From positions 1-26,326 of the forward strand of contig JAEWCF010000037.1 of assembly GCA_023390775.1 (NCBI GenBank): 26,326 bases of DNA. Direction: 5' to 3'. Within the stretch, counting starts at the first letter, position 1; every line of letters starts with the position of its first letter. This document shows positions 14,768 to 23,264 of this stretch, piece after piece. The notes beneath the pieces were generated by a model. It was not told the origin of the DNA. It saw only the letters and a program-made list of their open reading frames with translations, and searched no databases. The stretch comes from Bacteroidota bacterium. GTDB lineage: Bacteria > Bacteroidota > Bacteroidia > Flavobacteriales > Flavobacteriaceae. The translations under genes and the position numbers were made by a program.

Positions 14768-16696
14768 ATGGCCAAAGATAACCAGAACCCAAACCGACTC
14801 AGGATAAGCCCCTGGCTTGTTTATGCTGTCGTGATCCTCCTGTTTTTATTCATCAGTTTTGTCTCAAACGGTTCGTCATTCCAGGAACCGGCAAGGACGA
14901 CTTCGTCCAAATTCAACGAATTTCTGGAACTCGGGGACATCCAGAAGGTCATTGTCTACAACAAGACCGAGGCCGAAGTTTACCTGACGCCTGAAGCTTT
15001 GACCGAAGCCCGCCATAAGGGCGTGGCCAAAAACCTGCTCAACAATCCCAACAAGGGCCCGCATTATTCCTTCGACATTGGCAATGACGAGATTTTCCAG
15101 ACAAAACTCGAAACCGCCGTGAGCGAAGGGAAACTGAAGGACTACAACTTCAGCGCTAAGAACAACTGGACCGAGATCCTGATGACGCTTTTGCCTTTCA
15201 TCATCATCATCGCGGTTTGGATTTTCATCATGCGCCGGATGTCGGGGGGTGCCGCAGGCGGTGCAGGCGGCCAGATTTTCAATATCGGGAAATCAAAGGC
15301 GCGTCTTTTTGACGAAAAGACCGACATCAAGACAACGTTCAAGGATGTGGCCGGATTGGAAGGAGCCAAGGAAGAAATCCAGGAGATCGTGGAATTCCTC
15401 AAGAATCCTGAAAAATACACCAACCTCGGCGGAAAGATCCCAAAGGGCGCACTGCTCGTTGGGCCTCCTGGAACGGGGAAAACCCTTCTCGCAAAGGCGG
15501 TTGCCGGTGAGGCGAAAGTTCCGTTCTTCTCGCTTTCGGGATCGGACTTTGTCGAGATGTTCGTGGGCGTAGGCGCATCCCGCGTCCGCGACCTCTTCAA
15601 GCAGGCCAAGGAAAAAGCACCGGCGATCATCTTCATCGACGAGATCGACGCCGTGGGCCGCGCCCGTGGCAAGAACAACATGTCGGGTTCAAATGACGAG
15701 CGCGAAAACACGCTGAATCAGCTGCTTACCGAGATGGACGGCTTCGGGACAAACTCGAACGTCATCGTCCTTGCGGCTACCAACCGCGCCGACGTGCTGG
15801 ATAAGGCCCTGATGCGCGCAGGCCGTTTCGACAGGCAGATTTTTGTCGACCTTCCGGATATCCGCGAACGCAAGGAAATATTTGAAGTACATCTCGCGCC
15901 GCTCAAGAAGGTCGCCGATCTCGATACCGATTTCCTGGCCAAGCAGACCCCGGGATTTTCAGGAGCCGATATTGCCAACGTCTGCAACGAAGCGGCCCTG
16001 ATTGCCGCCCGAAACAATAAAAGTGCCGTTGACCGCCAGGATTTCCTGGATGCCGTTGACCGGATCATCGGGGGGCTTGAGAAAAAGAATAAGATCGTCA
16101 CGCCTGATGAAAAGCGTGCCATCGCGATACACGAGGCCGGGCACGCCACCGTGAGCTGGATGCTGGAACACGCGGCACCGCTGGTCAAGGTCACCATCGT
16201 TCCCCGCGGGCAAAGCCTTGGAGCGGCTTGGTACCTTCCGGAGGAAAGGCTGATCGTTCGCCCGGACCAGATGCTCGACGAGATGTGTGCCACCATGGGG
16301 GGACGCGCAGCGGAATTCGTGACTTTCGGCAGGATTTCGACGGGTGCGCTCAGCGACCTCGAGAAAGTTTCCAAGCAGGCACGGGCCATGGTCACCATTT
16401 ACGGGCTGAACGACAAGATCGGGAACGTGACCTACTATGATTCGACGGGGCAAAACGAATATTCATTCTCGAAACCCTATTCCGAAGAAACCGCGATGGT
16501 CATCGACCGCGAAATATCGGCACTCATTGAAAGCCAATACCAGCGCGCGATCGCCATCCTTGAATCCAATAAGGACAAGTTGAACCAGCTGGCCGATATC
16601 CTGATCGACAAGGAAGTAATCTTTAAAGATGACCTTGAGGCGATCTTTGGCAAACGCCCGTGGGACAAAAACCTGCAGGAGGAAACATCGCTTTAA
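14768..16696 (+). CDS. ftsH: ATP-dependent zinc metalloprotease FtsH
   Basis: FtsH is a membrane-anchored hexameric AAA+ protease that removes damaged membrane proteins and some regulators. The 642-residue protein has two membrane helices (about 16-34 and 138-156) enclosing a periplasmic segment, then the AAA+ module with Walker A GPPGTGKT (232-239), Walker B IIFIDEID (287-294) and the arginine-finger region AATNRADVLDKALMRAGRFDR. The protease domain has the zinc motif HEAGH (455-459) and a likely third ligand Asp530 in GALSDLEK. All catalytic residues are present. It is the second gene after rsfS and is closed by a strong hairpin terminator. Confidence 0.98.
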   Translation: MAKDNQNPNRLRISPWLVYAVVILLFLFISFVSNGSSFQEPARTTSSKFNEFLELGDIQKVIVYNKTEAEVYLTPEALTEARHKGVAKNLLNNPNKGPHYSFDIGNDEIFQTKLETAVSEGKLKDYNFSAKNNWTEILMTLLPFIIIIAVWIFIMRRMSGGAAGGAGGQIFNIGKSKARLFDEKTDIKTTFKDVAGLEGAKEEIQEIVEFLKNPEKYTNLGGKIPKGALLVGPPGTGKTLLAKAVAGEAKVPFFSLSGSDFVEMFVGVGASRVRDLFKQAKEKAPAIIFIDEIDAVGRARGKNNMSGSNDERENTLNQLLTEMDGFGTNSNVIVLAATNRADVLDKALMRAGRFDRQIFVDLPDIRERKEIFEVHLAPLKKVADLDTDFLAKQTPGFSGADIANVCNEAALIAARNNKSAVDRQDFLDAVDRIIGGLEKKNKIVTPDEKRAIAIHEAGHATVSWMLEHAAPLVKVTIVPRGQSLGAAWYLPEERLIVRPDQMLDEMCATMGGRAAEFVTFGRISTGALSDLEKVSKQARAMVTIYGLNDKIGNVTYYDSTGQNEYSFSKPYSEETAMVIDREISALIESQYQRAIAILESNKDKLNQLADILIDKEVIFKDDLEAIFGKRPWDKNLQEETSL

Positions 16697-16718
16697 AAAG
16701 CCTTTATAATTTTGATAA

Positions 16719-16757
16719 AAAACTCGGTTGCGAAATTTTTCCAATCGAGTTTTTTTT
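16719..16757 (+). terminator. Rho-independent terminator after ftsH
   Basis: AAAACTCGGTTG (16719-16730) pairs with CAATCGAGTTTT (16742-16753) in a 12-bp stem with one G-T pair and an 11-nt loop; T's run through 16757. The T-run leads directly into the -7 box of the next gene. Confidence 0.85.
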
Positions 16758-16764
16758 ATCTTTG
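16757..16764 (+). promoter_or_regulatory. -7 element for the LUD-cdsA-psd operon
   Basis: TATCTTTG matches TAnnTTTG exactly and shares its first base with the terminator T-run. The nearest upstream TTG (16728-16730) is 26 nt away, beyond the usual range, so the -33 half is weak. Transcription would start near 16770, about 17 nt before the LUD gene. Confidence 0.5.
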
Positions 16765-16786
16765 AATCACAGGCAAACCATACCAC

Positions 16787-17389
16787 ATGAGTCTTTTCAG
16801 GAAAATATTTGGAGGCGGGAATGATTCACCGGACGAGGAGAATCAAAATGAATACAACAACCTGCAGAACGATAATTCGGCTCCGCCTGACGAGAAATTC
16901 ACCTTTAATTTCAAGAAGAACGGCGGCAAATTCCTCTATTGTGAAAACATGGACGAGGTGCGAGAGCAATTTGAGAACATCCTCGAGGAAAACGACTGGT
17001 TCGAGAGCGATGCGATGTGTTTCGAGCCCAAGCTTTACGGCATGCTCGAGGAAAACAAACTCAATTACACAAAGCCCGTCAACCCGAAGTTCCTGCTGGC
17101 TTCGTGTGAAAATCTGATCGCCGATGAGGGTTCGGTGTTGATCTCGTCCAATCAGATCAAACAGAACAAGCCCCACGAACTTCCCGCCAACATGGTCATC
17201 CTGGCCACGACCAGCCAGATTCTTGAGACTAAGAGCGACGGCCTGCGGGTGATCAAGAAAAAATACGACAAGGATTACCCCACCAATATCACGACCATAA
17301 AATATTTCGAGAAAGCCAAGGAAGAGGATTTCCTGCAGTACGGAAGCACCGCGAAAAACCTTTACCTGTTGCTTCTGGAAGACTTGTAA
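16787..17389 (+). CDS. LUD-domain (LutC/YkgG-like) protein
   Basis: The 200-residue protein has an Asp/Asn-rich N-terminal 35 residues and then a LUD-like domain. Typical segments include CFEPKLYGMLEEN, FLLASCENLIADEGSVLISS and ANMVILATTSQIL, ending with a LYLLLLEDL helix. LutC relatives take part in lactate oxidation, but no LutA or LutB genes are present, so its substrate role is unknown. It has no signal peptide or membrane segment. It is the first gene after the ftsH terminator; cdsA starts 1 bp after its stop. Confidence 0.8.
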   Translation: MSLFRKIFGGGNDSPDEENQNEYNNLQNDNSAPPDEKFTFNFKKNGGKFLYCENMDEVREQFENILEENDWFESDAMCFEPKLYGMLEENKLNYTKPVNPKFLLASCENLIADEGSVLISSNQIKQNKPHELPANMVILATTSQILETKSDGLRVIKKKYDKDYPTNITTIKYFEKAKEEDFLQYGSTAKNLYLLLLEDL

Positions 17390-17390
17390 G

Positions 17391-18194
17391 ATGCGCGAAA
17401 CGTTAACGAGAAGCCTGTCGGGAATCATTTACATCGCCCTGCTGAGCGTCGCCACTTACTCCTCCCCTTTTACGTTCCTGCTCCTTTTCGCCGCTTTTTT
17501 GGGAATCTGTATCCAGGAATTCTGTGATCTGGTGCGCCTGCGCAAGACGCTCCCGATTTTGATCGGACTTGCGGTATTCCTCACCTTTTCGTGGTACTCC
17601 ACCTACGAGTGGGTCGATTGGGCCTTGCTGGCGGCCTCGCTTCTGGTTTCGGTCAAGTGCCTGATCTTTCTTTTTGACGACAGGATCCAGTCGTACTCCC
17701 CGCTGTCAAAATACGTATTCCTTGTCGGCTACCTGATTTTTCCCTTCACGCTGCTCACGCGGTTGCCCTTTGTATCCGGAAAGTTTGAGCCGATGGTAAT
17801 CCTGTCCATCTTTATCCTGATCTGGACCAACGATACTTTCGCCTTCATCACGGGAAAATCGCTTGGGAAACACAAACTCCTGGAGCGAATTTCGCCGAAG
17901 AAGACGATCGAGGGGTTTGTTGGCGGCGCCCTCGCCTCGATGATTGCGGGCTACCTCCTGGCCGTGTACGCTTTGGAAGCCTCACCCTTGCTTTGGGTCG
18001 CACTGGCCGCTGTCGTCTCGGTTATGGGCACCATCGGCGATTTGGTCCAGTCCAAATTCAAGCGAGTGGCCATGGTCAAGGACAGCGGAAAGATCATGCC
18101 CGGGCACGGCGGCATCCTAGACCGTCTCGACAGCGTGATTTTTGCCGCGCCTTTTGTATTTTTGTTTTTTCAAATCGCAAACTATGTTTCATAA
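17391..18194 (+). CDS. cdsA: Phosphatidate cytidylyltransferase (CDP-diacylglycerol synthase)
   Basis: CdsA converts phosphatidate and CTP to CDP-diacylglycerol, the precursor of all membrane phospholipids. The 267-residue protein is strongly hydrophobic with about seven or eight membrane helices. The C-terminal family signature is complete at 221-247: SKFKR, KDSG, GHGG and DRLD in the right spacing. The ATG is 1 bp after the LUD stop and its end overlaps psd by 11 bp, so the lipid genes are translationally coupled. Confidence 0.95.
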   Translation: MRETLTRSLSGIIYIALLSVATYSSPFTFLLLFAAFLGICIQEFCDLVRLRKTLPILIGLAVFLTFSWYSTYEWVDWALLAASLLVSVKCLIFLFDDRIQSYSPLSKYVFLVGYLIFPFTLLTRLPFVSGKFEPMVILSIFILIWTNDTFAFITGKSLGKHKLLERISPKKTIEGFVGGALASMIAGYLLAVYALEASPLLWVALAAVVSVMGTIGDLVQSKFKRVAMVKDSGKIMPGHGGILDRLDSVIFAAPFVFLFFQIANYVS

Positions 18195-18840
18195 GGAAGG
18201 CGGAAAGATTATCCTGGTTTCAACTACCGTCGTCGTGGCGCTCCTGCTGCTGGCCGACAAGTTCATCGCCAACTACTGGCTGCTCAAGGCGGTGCAGGTC
18301 GTCATCCTGATTTTTCTGGTGCTGATACTGCAGTTTTTCCGCAACCCGAAGCGACTCGTCGCGCACAACGATGCCCATGTCATTTCACCGGTGGATGGCC
18401 GGGTCGTGGTCATCGAGGAGGTATTCGAGCCCGAATACTTCAAGGACAAGCGCCTGCAGGTTTCGGTATTCATGTCACCCATCAACGTGCACGTGACGCG
18501 CTATCCGGTGGGCGGAAAGGTGAAATACAGCCAGTACCATCCGGGCAAGTTCCTGGTGGCCTGGGATCCGAAATCCAGCACCGACAACGAGCGCACGACC
18601 GTTGTTGTGGAGAACCATGAATTCGGCGAGGTTTTGTACCGACAGGTCGCGGGCGCGCTGGCCAAACGGATCGTCAATTACGCCAAGGTGGGCGAAAATG
18701 TCGTTCAGGGTGACGATGCGGGCTTTATCAAGTTTGGGTCGCGTGTCGACATCTATTTGCCCATCGGGACCAAAATCGACGTCCAGCTCAAGCAGAAGGC
18801 CATTGGCGGAAAAACCATCATCGCAACCAAAAATGCCTGA
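18184..18840 (+). CDS. psd: Phosphatidylserine decarboxylase proenzyme, short type
   Basis: Psd removes CO2 from phosphatidylserine to make phosphatidylethanolamine. I chose the ATG at 18184 (MFHKEGGKIILV), which overlaps the cdsA end by 11 bp; earlier in-frame sequence is the cdsA gene. The 218-residue protein has two membrane helices close to the N terminus (about 8-24 and 33-52). The self-cleavage site is IKFGSRVD: cleavage between Gly185 and Ser186 makes Ser186 the pyruvoyl cofactor. FFRNP and SPVDGRVV are further conserved blocks. The short length and FGS site indicate the PSD-A type. Phosphatidylserine synthase is not in the window. Confidence 0.95.
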   Translation: MFHKEGGKIILVSTTVVVALLLLADKFIANYWLLKAVQVVILIFLVLILQFFRNPKRLVAHNDAHVISPVDGRVVVIEEVFEPEYFKDKRLQVSVFMSPINVHVTRYPVGGKVKYSQYHPGKFLVAWDPKSSTDNERTTVVVENHEFGEVLYRQVAGALAKRIVNYAKVGENVVQGDDAGFIKFGSRVDIYLPIGTKIDVQLKQKAIGGKTIIATKNA

Positions 18841-19111
18841 CGAGAGTTTAGATAAACGATTCGCCGAAGCCGTGGAACTGGCCGCAGGGATGTCCCAATC
18901 CAGCCTTCCGCAGGATGTTCAATTGCGGCTGTACGCCTTCTACAAACAGGCGACCCTCGGGATGCCGGCGACCAATTATTCGACCAATTTCGATCTGCGC
19001 AACGCCTTCAAGACCAATGCGTGGATGCAGATCAGCCATCTTACCGCCGACGAGGCCAAGGAACATTATATCGAAATGATCCACCAAATCGACAAAAATA
19101 CCCCCAAATGA
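18833..19111 (+). CDS. Acyl-CoA-binding protein
   Basis: This 92-residue cytoplasmic protein belongs to the small four-helix family that binds long-chain acyl-CoA esters. The key segment LYAFYKQATLG (33-43) and the downstream KTNAWMQ (60-66) contain the conserved Tyr, Lys and Trp used for ligand binding. The start is the ATG at 18833, inside the last codons of psd (8-bp overlap); the stop overlaps the SOD start by 4 bp (ATGA). It may hold acyl-CoA for the lipid-synthesis steps encoded beside it, an inference from position. Confidence 0.88.
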   Translation: MPDESLDKRFAEAVELAAGMSQSSLPQDVQLRLYAFYKQATLGMPATNYSTNFDLRNAFKTNAWMQISHLTADEAKEHYIEMIHQIDKNTPK

Positions 19112-19875
19112 AGAATGCCTTTTTGCTGCTCTTGACAGTTTCGGTACTCATGGCCTGCAACCGCAGGAAGCTGACCGAGGTTGTCGAAGTCCCGCTGCCC
19201 ACCGCCGAGGAAAAAGTCACCATCGGGAATCCTGAGGATGTCAAGGCCGATCCCGGAGCCTTTTCCATGTTGACATTGCCCTACGGTTATGACGCGTTGT
19301 CGCCGCACATCGACGCGCTCACCATGGAAAACCATTACTCTAAACATTACCTCACCTACACCAACAACCTGAACCGCGCCCTCGCCGGAACCGAATTGGA
19401 AACCCTCACGATCGAGGAAATCCTGCGCAAAATGGACATGTCCAACGCCACGCTGCGGAACAATGCGGGCGGTTATTACAACCACAACATATTCTGGGAA
19501 AGCATGGCGCCCAAGGCCGGAGGTGTACCAAAAGATACGATCGCTGCGATCATCGACCGCGATTTTGGATCCTACGAGAATTTCAAGGCGCTTTTCACCG
19601 AGTCTGCGGAGAAGCAATTCGGATCCGGATGGGCATGGCTTGTCGTGGACCGCGCGGGCAGGCTACACGTAACATCTACGCCCAACCAGGACAATCCCCT
19701 GATGCCGCAATCCACCATTTCGGGTACGCCGATTCTCGCACTCGACGTCTGGGAGCATGCGTATTACCTTGGATATCAATACCGCAGGCGCAAATACATC
19801 GATGCGTTCTACAACGTGATCAACTGGAAAAAGGTGAGCGAGCGGTACGAGGATGCAATGAGGCGGAAGTATTAG
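19108..19875 (+). CDS. Lipid-anchored Fe/Mn superoxide dismutase
   Basis: The enzyme turns superoxide into oxygen and hydrogen peroxide. The 255-residue protein starts with a lipoprotein signal ending LMAC (Cys17 lipidated), then a ~35-residue spacer, and the SOD domain from about residue 53. The four metal ligands are present: His67 (SPHIDA), His126 (NHNIFW), Asp213 and His217 (DVWEHAYY). Gln194 in TPNQDNPLM, with Gly121-Gly122 before the second ligand, is the manganese-type pattern, though cambialistic use cannot be excluded. Usual SODs are ~200 residues and cytoplasmic; this one should sit in the envelope facing the periplasm. It is the last gene of the LUD-cdsA-psd operon. Confidence 0.92.
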   Translation: MKNAFLLLLTVSVLMACNRRKLTEVVEVPLPTAEEKVTIGNPEDVKADPGAFSMLTLPYGYDALSPHIDALTMENHYSKHYLTYTNNLNRALAGTELETLTIEEILRKMDMSNATLRNNAGGYYNHNIFWESMAPKAGGVPKDTIAAIIDRDFGSYENFKALFTESAEKQFGSGWAWLVVDRAGRLHVTSTPNQDNPLMPQSTISGTPILALDVWEHAYYLGYQYRRRKYIDAFYNVINWKKVSERYEDAMRRKY

Positions 19876-19879
19876 GTTT

Positions 19880-19928
19880 GTGGCTGGAGGTTAGTGGCTG
19901 GTGGCTCGTAGCTGGTGGCTGGTTGTTC
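19880..19928. repeat. Tandem 7-bp repeat array after the SOD gene
   Basis: Seven units of 7 bp follow the SOD stop directly. GTGGCTG occurs at 19880, 19894 and 19915, with variants GTGGCTC (19901) and GTAGCTG (19908) and diverged units GAGGTTA (19887) and GTTGTTC (19922). Period is exactly 7 throughout. No coding role. Confidence 0.75.
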
Positions 19929-19990
19929 GAAAAATAGAGATTGACGACAAAGCCCCGACCAGCACTACAGATGACCATAACTCCCGACCC

Positions 19991-20058
19991 TAGCCCGGAT
20001 CGCGGCGGTATCCTCGCAGCGAAGCGGAGAGATTGAGCCAAGAGCCGGAAAAAGCTCC
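19991..20058 (-). repeat. Structured intergenic repeat, copy A (sense to valS)
   Basis: Read on the minus strand it runs from GGAGC (just after the valS stop) through TTCCGGCT, a stem-loop and GCCGCGATCCGGGCTA. The outer stem pair is ATC with GAT. It shares order and spacing of blocks with copies B (near 23351) and C (near 26025). It is downstream of valS in the direction of its transcription. Confidence 0.7.
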
Positions 20059-20063
20059 AAAAA

Positions 20064-22694
20064 TTATCCCTGCAACCCCGACAATCTTTCCTCCAGCGCC
20101 GCGATTTTGGCAAGTGCATCCGCCTCCTTGTTGCGTTCGTTGGCAATGACCTTCTCGGGTGCGCCCGACACGAACTTCTCATTGGAAAGTTTGGCCTGCA
20201 CCGATTTCAGGAACCCTTTCGTATAATCCAGTTCCTCGCGGATCTTGGCGATTTCGGCGGCCATGTCGACGCTGCCGCCCAGCGGGATGAAGTATTCGTT
20301 TGACCTTACGCGGAACGAGAGAGCGCCCGGAACCTTGCCCTGGACGTACTCGATCGCCACGTTGCCCAATTTGGATATGACGGAGTCGAACTTTGTTGAA
20401 AACCCCTCATTGTTGACCGCCTTAAGTTCGAGCGGATCGCGGAAGGTAATGTTCTTTTCCTTGCGGATGTTGCGGATTCCGGTAATCACTTCGGAAGCCT
20501 TCTCAAAATCCGTAATGATCGCCGCATCAAATTTTTCGGAGGCCGGCCACGTGGAAACGATCAGGGATTCGGAGGCGCTCCGTTCCGAGATCAGGTGCCA
20601 GATTTCCTCGGTCAAAAACGGCATGAACGGATGCAGCAACTTGAGGTTCGCCTCGAGCATATGGGTAACGCCGTCAAAGGTCTTTCGGTCGATGGGCTGC
20701 TGATAGGCCGGCTTGACCATTTCCAAAAGCCACGAGCAGAAATCGTCCCACACTAGTTTGTAGATCGCCATCAGGGCATCCGAAATGCGGTACTTTTCAA
20801 AATGATCGTCAATGATCGCCAGCTCCTGTTGGAACTTGGCGCGGTACCACTCCAACGCGACGGCGGAGGCCTCGGGTTGCGCGGCGGATTCACTGATTTC
20901 CCAACCCTTGATCAGGCGGAAGGCATTCCACAACTTGTGCGAAAAGGCGCGTCCCTGCGCACAAAGCTCCTCGTCAAACAAAATGTCGTTCCCGGCCGAA
21001 GCGCTCAAAAGCAGGCCCACGCGCACGCCATCGGCACCGAACTTCTCGATGAGCTCGAGCGGTTCGGGCGAATTGCCCAGAGACTTGGACATCTTGCGGC
21101 GCTGTTTGTCGCGCACCAAGCCGGTCAGGTAAACATTCTCGAACGGGCGTTTGCCCGTATATTCATAACCCGCGAAGATCATCCGCGCCACCCAAAAGAA
21201 TAGGATGTCCGGGCCCGTGACCAGGTCGTTGGTGGGATAATAGTATTTAAATTCCTCGTTTTCGGGGTTGTTGATGCCGTCAAAGACCGATATCGGCCAC
21301 AGCCACGCCGAAAACCACGTGTCCAGTACATCGGGATCCTGACGCAGGTCATTGGCCGACAAATCCCTTCCTGACTTTGAACGCGCCATTTCCAGGGCCG
21401 CTTCCGCCGATTCGGCGACTACGAAATCATCGGCGCCATCGCCAAAATAATAGGCCGGTATTTGATGTCCCCACCACAATTGCCGCGAGATGTTCCAGTC
21501 GCGGATGTTGTCCAGCCAGTGGCGGTAGGTATTTTCAAAACGCTTTGGATGCAATTTGACTTCGCCCGTTTCGAGGACAGCCTTTATGGCCGGTTTGACG
21601 AGCTCGTCCATTTTGAGGAACCATTGGTCGCAAAGCCGGGGCTCGATGACGGCCTTGGTCCTTTCGGAGGTGCCGACCTTGTTCAGGTGCGTTTCGGTCT
21701 TGGCCAGATGCCCGAGGCTCTCCAATTCGGCGGAGATTTCCTCGCGAACAACAAAGCGGTCCTTGCCGGCGTAGTGCAGCCCGTTGGAGTTGAGTGTCGC
21801 ATCGTCGTTGAAAATATCAATGATCTCAAGATTGTGCTTCTCGCCAAGTGTGCGGTCGTTCATGTCGTGCGCGGGGGTAACCTTCAAACAGCCCGTTCCG
21901 AATTCCATATCCACATAATCGTCTTCGATGATGGGAATGGAGCGCCCTGCAATGGGCACGATGGCACGCTTGCCGCGAAGATGGGCAAAACGCTCGTCGG
22001 CCGGGTTGATGCAGATGGCCGTATCGCCCAAAATGGTTTCGGGCCGTGTGGTCGCAATGGTCAAAAATTCGTTTGAACCTTCTATCTGATATTTAACATA
22101 GTAAAGTTTTCCCTGGCGCTCCTCGTAGATCACCTCCTCGTCGGAGAGCGTGGTCTTGGCCTCGGGATCCCAATTCACCATGCGGTAGCCGCGGTAGATA
22201 TTGCCCTTGTTGTAGAGATCGACAAAGCATTTGATCACCGATGCCGACATATCGTCATCCATGGTGAATTTTGTGCGCTTCCAGTCACACGAAGCGCCAA
22301 GTTTCTTGAGCTGCTCGAGGATCACCCCGCCGTACTTGTGCGTCCAGTCCCACGCGTGCCCGAGGAATTCCTCGCGGCTCAGGTCATATTTATCAATCCC
22401 CTCCGAACGCAATTTGGCCACGACCTTTGCCTCGGTCGCGATGGAGGCGTGATCGGTCCCCGGAACCCAGCATGCGTTGAACCCGCGCAGCCGCGCCCGC
22501 CTGATGAGCACGTCCTGGATCGTATTGTTGAGCATGTGCCCCATGTGCAGAACGCCGGTAACGTTCGGCGGCGGAATGACGATCGTATACGGCGTGCGCG
22601 AATCGGGCCTGGAGTCAAAGAAGCCCTGCTCCATCCAGTACGCATACCATTTTTCTTCTATCGACCTGGCGTCAAACTGCGTGGGGATTTCCAT
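20064..22694 (-). CDS. valS: Valyl-tRNA synthetase
   Basis: ValS charges tRNA-Val. The 876-residue protein has the normal length for a bacterial class I ValRS. Visible parts are the HIGH motif as HMGH (50-53) in NVTGVLHMGHML, the editing domain (about 195-340) with LTIATTRPET and GTGCLKVTPAHD, the KMSKS motif (534-538), an anticodon-binding region (about 620-780) and a C-terminal coiled coil (about 805-875) rich in Glu and Lys. The ATG at 22694 is the first in a good context. Upstream minus-strand TAATTTTG (22751-22744) is a candidate -7 box. Confidence 0.98.
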   Translation of the reverse strand: MEIPTQFDARSIEEKWYAYWMEQGFFDSRPDSRTPYTIVIPPPNVTGVLHMGHMLNNTIQDVLIRRARLRGFNACWVPGTDHASIATEAKVVAKLRSEGIDKYDLSREEFLGHAWDWTHKYGGVILEQLKKLGASCDWKRTKFTMDDDMSASVIKCFVDLYNKGNIYRGYRMVNWDPEAKTTLSDEEVIYEERQGKLYYVKYQIEGSNEFLTIATTRPETILGDTAICINPADERFAHLRGKRAIVPIAGRSIPIIEDDYVDMEFGTGCLKVTPAHDMNDRTLGEKHNLEIIDIFNDDATLNSNGLHYAGKDRFVVREEISAELESLGHLAKTETHLNKVGTSERTKAVIEPRLCDQWFLKMDELVKPAIKAVLETGEVKLHPKRFENTYRHWLDNIRDWNISRQLWWGHQIPAYYFGDGADDFVVAESAEAALEMARSKSGRDLSANDLRQDPDVLDTWFSAWLWPISVFDGINNPENEEFKYYYPTNDLVTGPDILFFWVARMIFAGYEYTGKRPFENVYLTGLVRDKQRRKMSKSLGNSPEPLELIEKFGADGVRVGLLLSASAGNDILFDEELCAQGRAFSHKLWNAFRLIKGWEISESAAQPEASAVALEWYRAKFQQELAIIDDHFEKYRISDALMAIYKLVWDDFCSWLLEMVKPAYQQPIDRKTFDGVTHMLEANLKLLHPFMPFLTEEIWHLISERSASESLIVSTWPASEKFDAAIITDFEKASEVITGIRNIRKEKNITFRDPLELKAVNNEGFSTKFDSVISKLGNVAIEYVQGKVPGALSFRVRSNEYFIPLGGSVDMAAEIAKIREELDYTKGFLKSVQAKLSNEKFVSGAPEKVIANERNKEADALAKIAALEERLSGLQG

Positions 22695-22743
22695 AAAAAT
22701 AAAGGTTTCCGGTTTTGGTACGCTTGTTGTAAAAAGCGAGCCG

Positions 22744-22751
22744 CAAAATTA
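22744..22751 (-). promoter_or_regulatory. Candidate -7 element for valS
   Basis: TAATTTTG on the minus strand fits TAnnTTTG, but no TTG occurs at the expected distance (TTT instead). A perfect 10-bp palindrome AACCGCGGTT (22758-22767) lies in the spacer and could be a protein site. The leader would be about 43 nt. Confidence 0.4.
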
Positions 22752-22789
22752 ACGAATAACCGCGGTTTAAAAAATTGCCCGCCATTAAT

Positions 22790-22819
22790 TTGCACGTTCT
22801 TTAAAAGAAAGTAATTTTA
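22790..22819 (+). promoter_or_regulatory. Promoter for the DUF1573 gene
   Basis: TTG at 22790-22792, 19 nt, then TAATTTTA at 22812-22819 match TTG-N(17-23)-TAnnTTTG except for the last base. Transcription would start near 22826, about 14 nt before the ATG. Confidence 0.5.
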
Positions 22820-22839
22820 CGCAACCAAATTTTTTTATC

Positions 22840-23262
22840 ATGAGGAAACTACTCCTGCTCCTTGCCTTTTGTGCGTCGACCGTGGCGTTTTCACAGGCAA
22901 AAATCGAGTTCCTTAACGACACGACGATCGATTACGGAACCGTCTCGAAAGACAGCGATTCCGGTGTCCGCACCTTTGAATTCAAGAACACCGGCAACGC
23001 GCCGCTCATCATCACCAACGTGCAGTCCACCTGCGGATGTACCGTGCCCTCGAAGCCCACCGAACCCATCATGCCCGGCAAGACCGGCAAGATCGACGTG
23101 AAGTACAACATGGCTCCCGGCCCTATCCGCAAGACCATCACCGTCGAGTCCAACGCTTCCAACTATGAGGGCGGCCGCATCCCGCTCAAGATCAAGGGCG
23201 AGGTGATCGTCAAACAGGAAGTCAACCTGCTGGAAAAGAAAAAATCTATCATGAGCAACTGA
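22840..23262 (+). CDS. Secreted DUF1573-domain protein
   Basis: The 140-residue protein has a clear Sec signal peptide (about 1-19, ending FSQA). The rest is one DUF1573 domain, an Ig-like all-beta unit, with the characteristic stretch VRTFEFKNTGNAPLIITNVQ and the CGC motif (65-67). This family is common and often in many copies in Bacteroidota, but has no established function; it is probably periplasmic or surface-bound. The C-terminal EVNLLEKKKSIMSN is a charged tail. It is a single-gene unit bounded by its own promoter and a strong terminator. Confidence 0.88.
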   Translation: MRKLLLLLAFCASTVAFSQAKIEFLNDTTIDYGTVSKDSDSGVRTFEFKNTGNAPLIITNVQSTCGCTVPSKPTEPIMPGKTGKIDVKYNMAPGPIRKTITVESNASNYEGGRIPLKIKGEVIVKQEVNLLEKKKSIMSN

Positions 23263-23264
23263 TC

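Noticed and set aside
16707..16714. TAATTTTG matching the -7 consensus just after ftsH
   Set aside because: It lies before the terminator hairpin and has no TTG upstream at the right distance, so it is likely a chance match in AT-rich sequence.
22338..22814. Plus-strand open frame of 158 codons overlapping the start of valS
   Set aside because: It mostly mirrors the valS HIGH-motif region and shows no independent coding signal.
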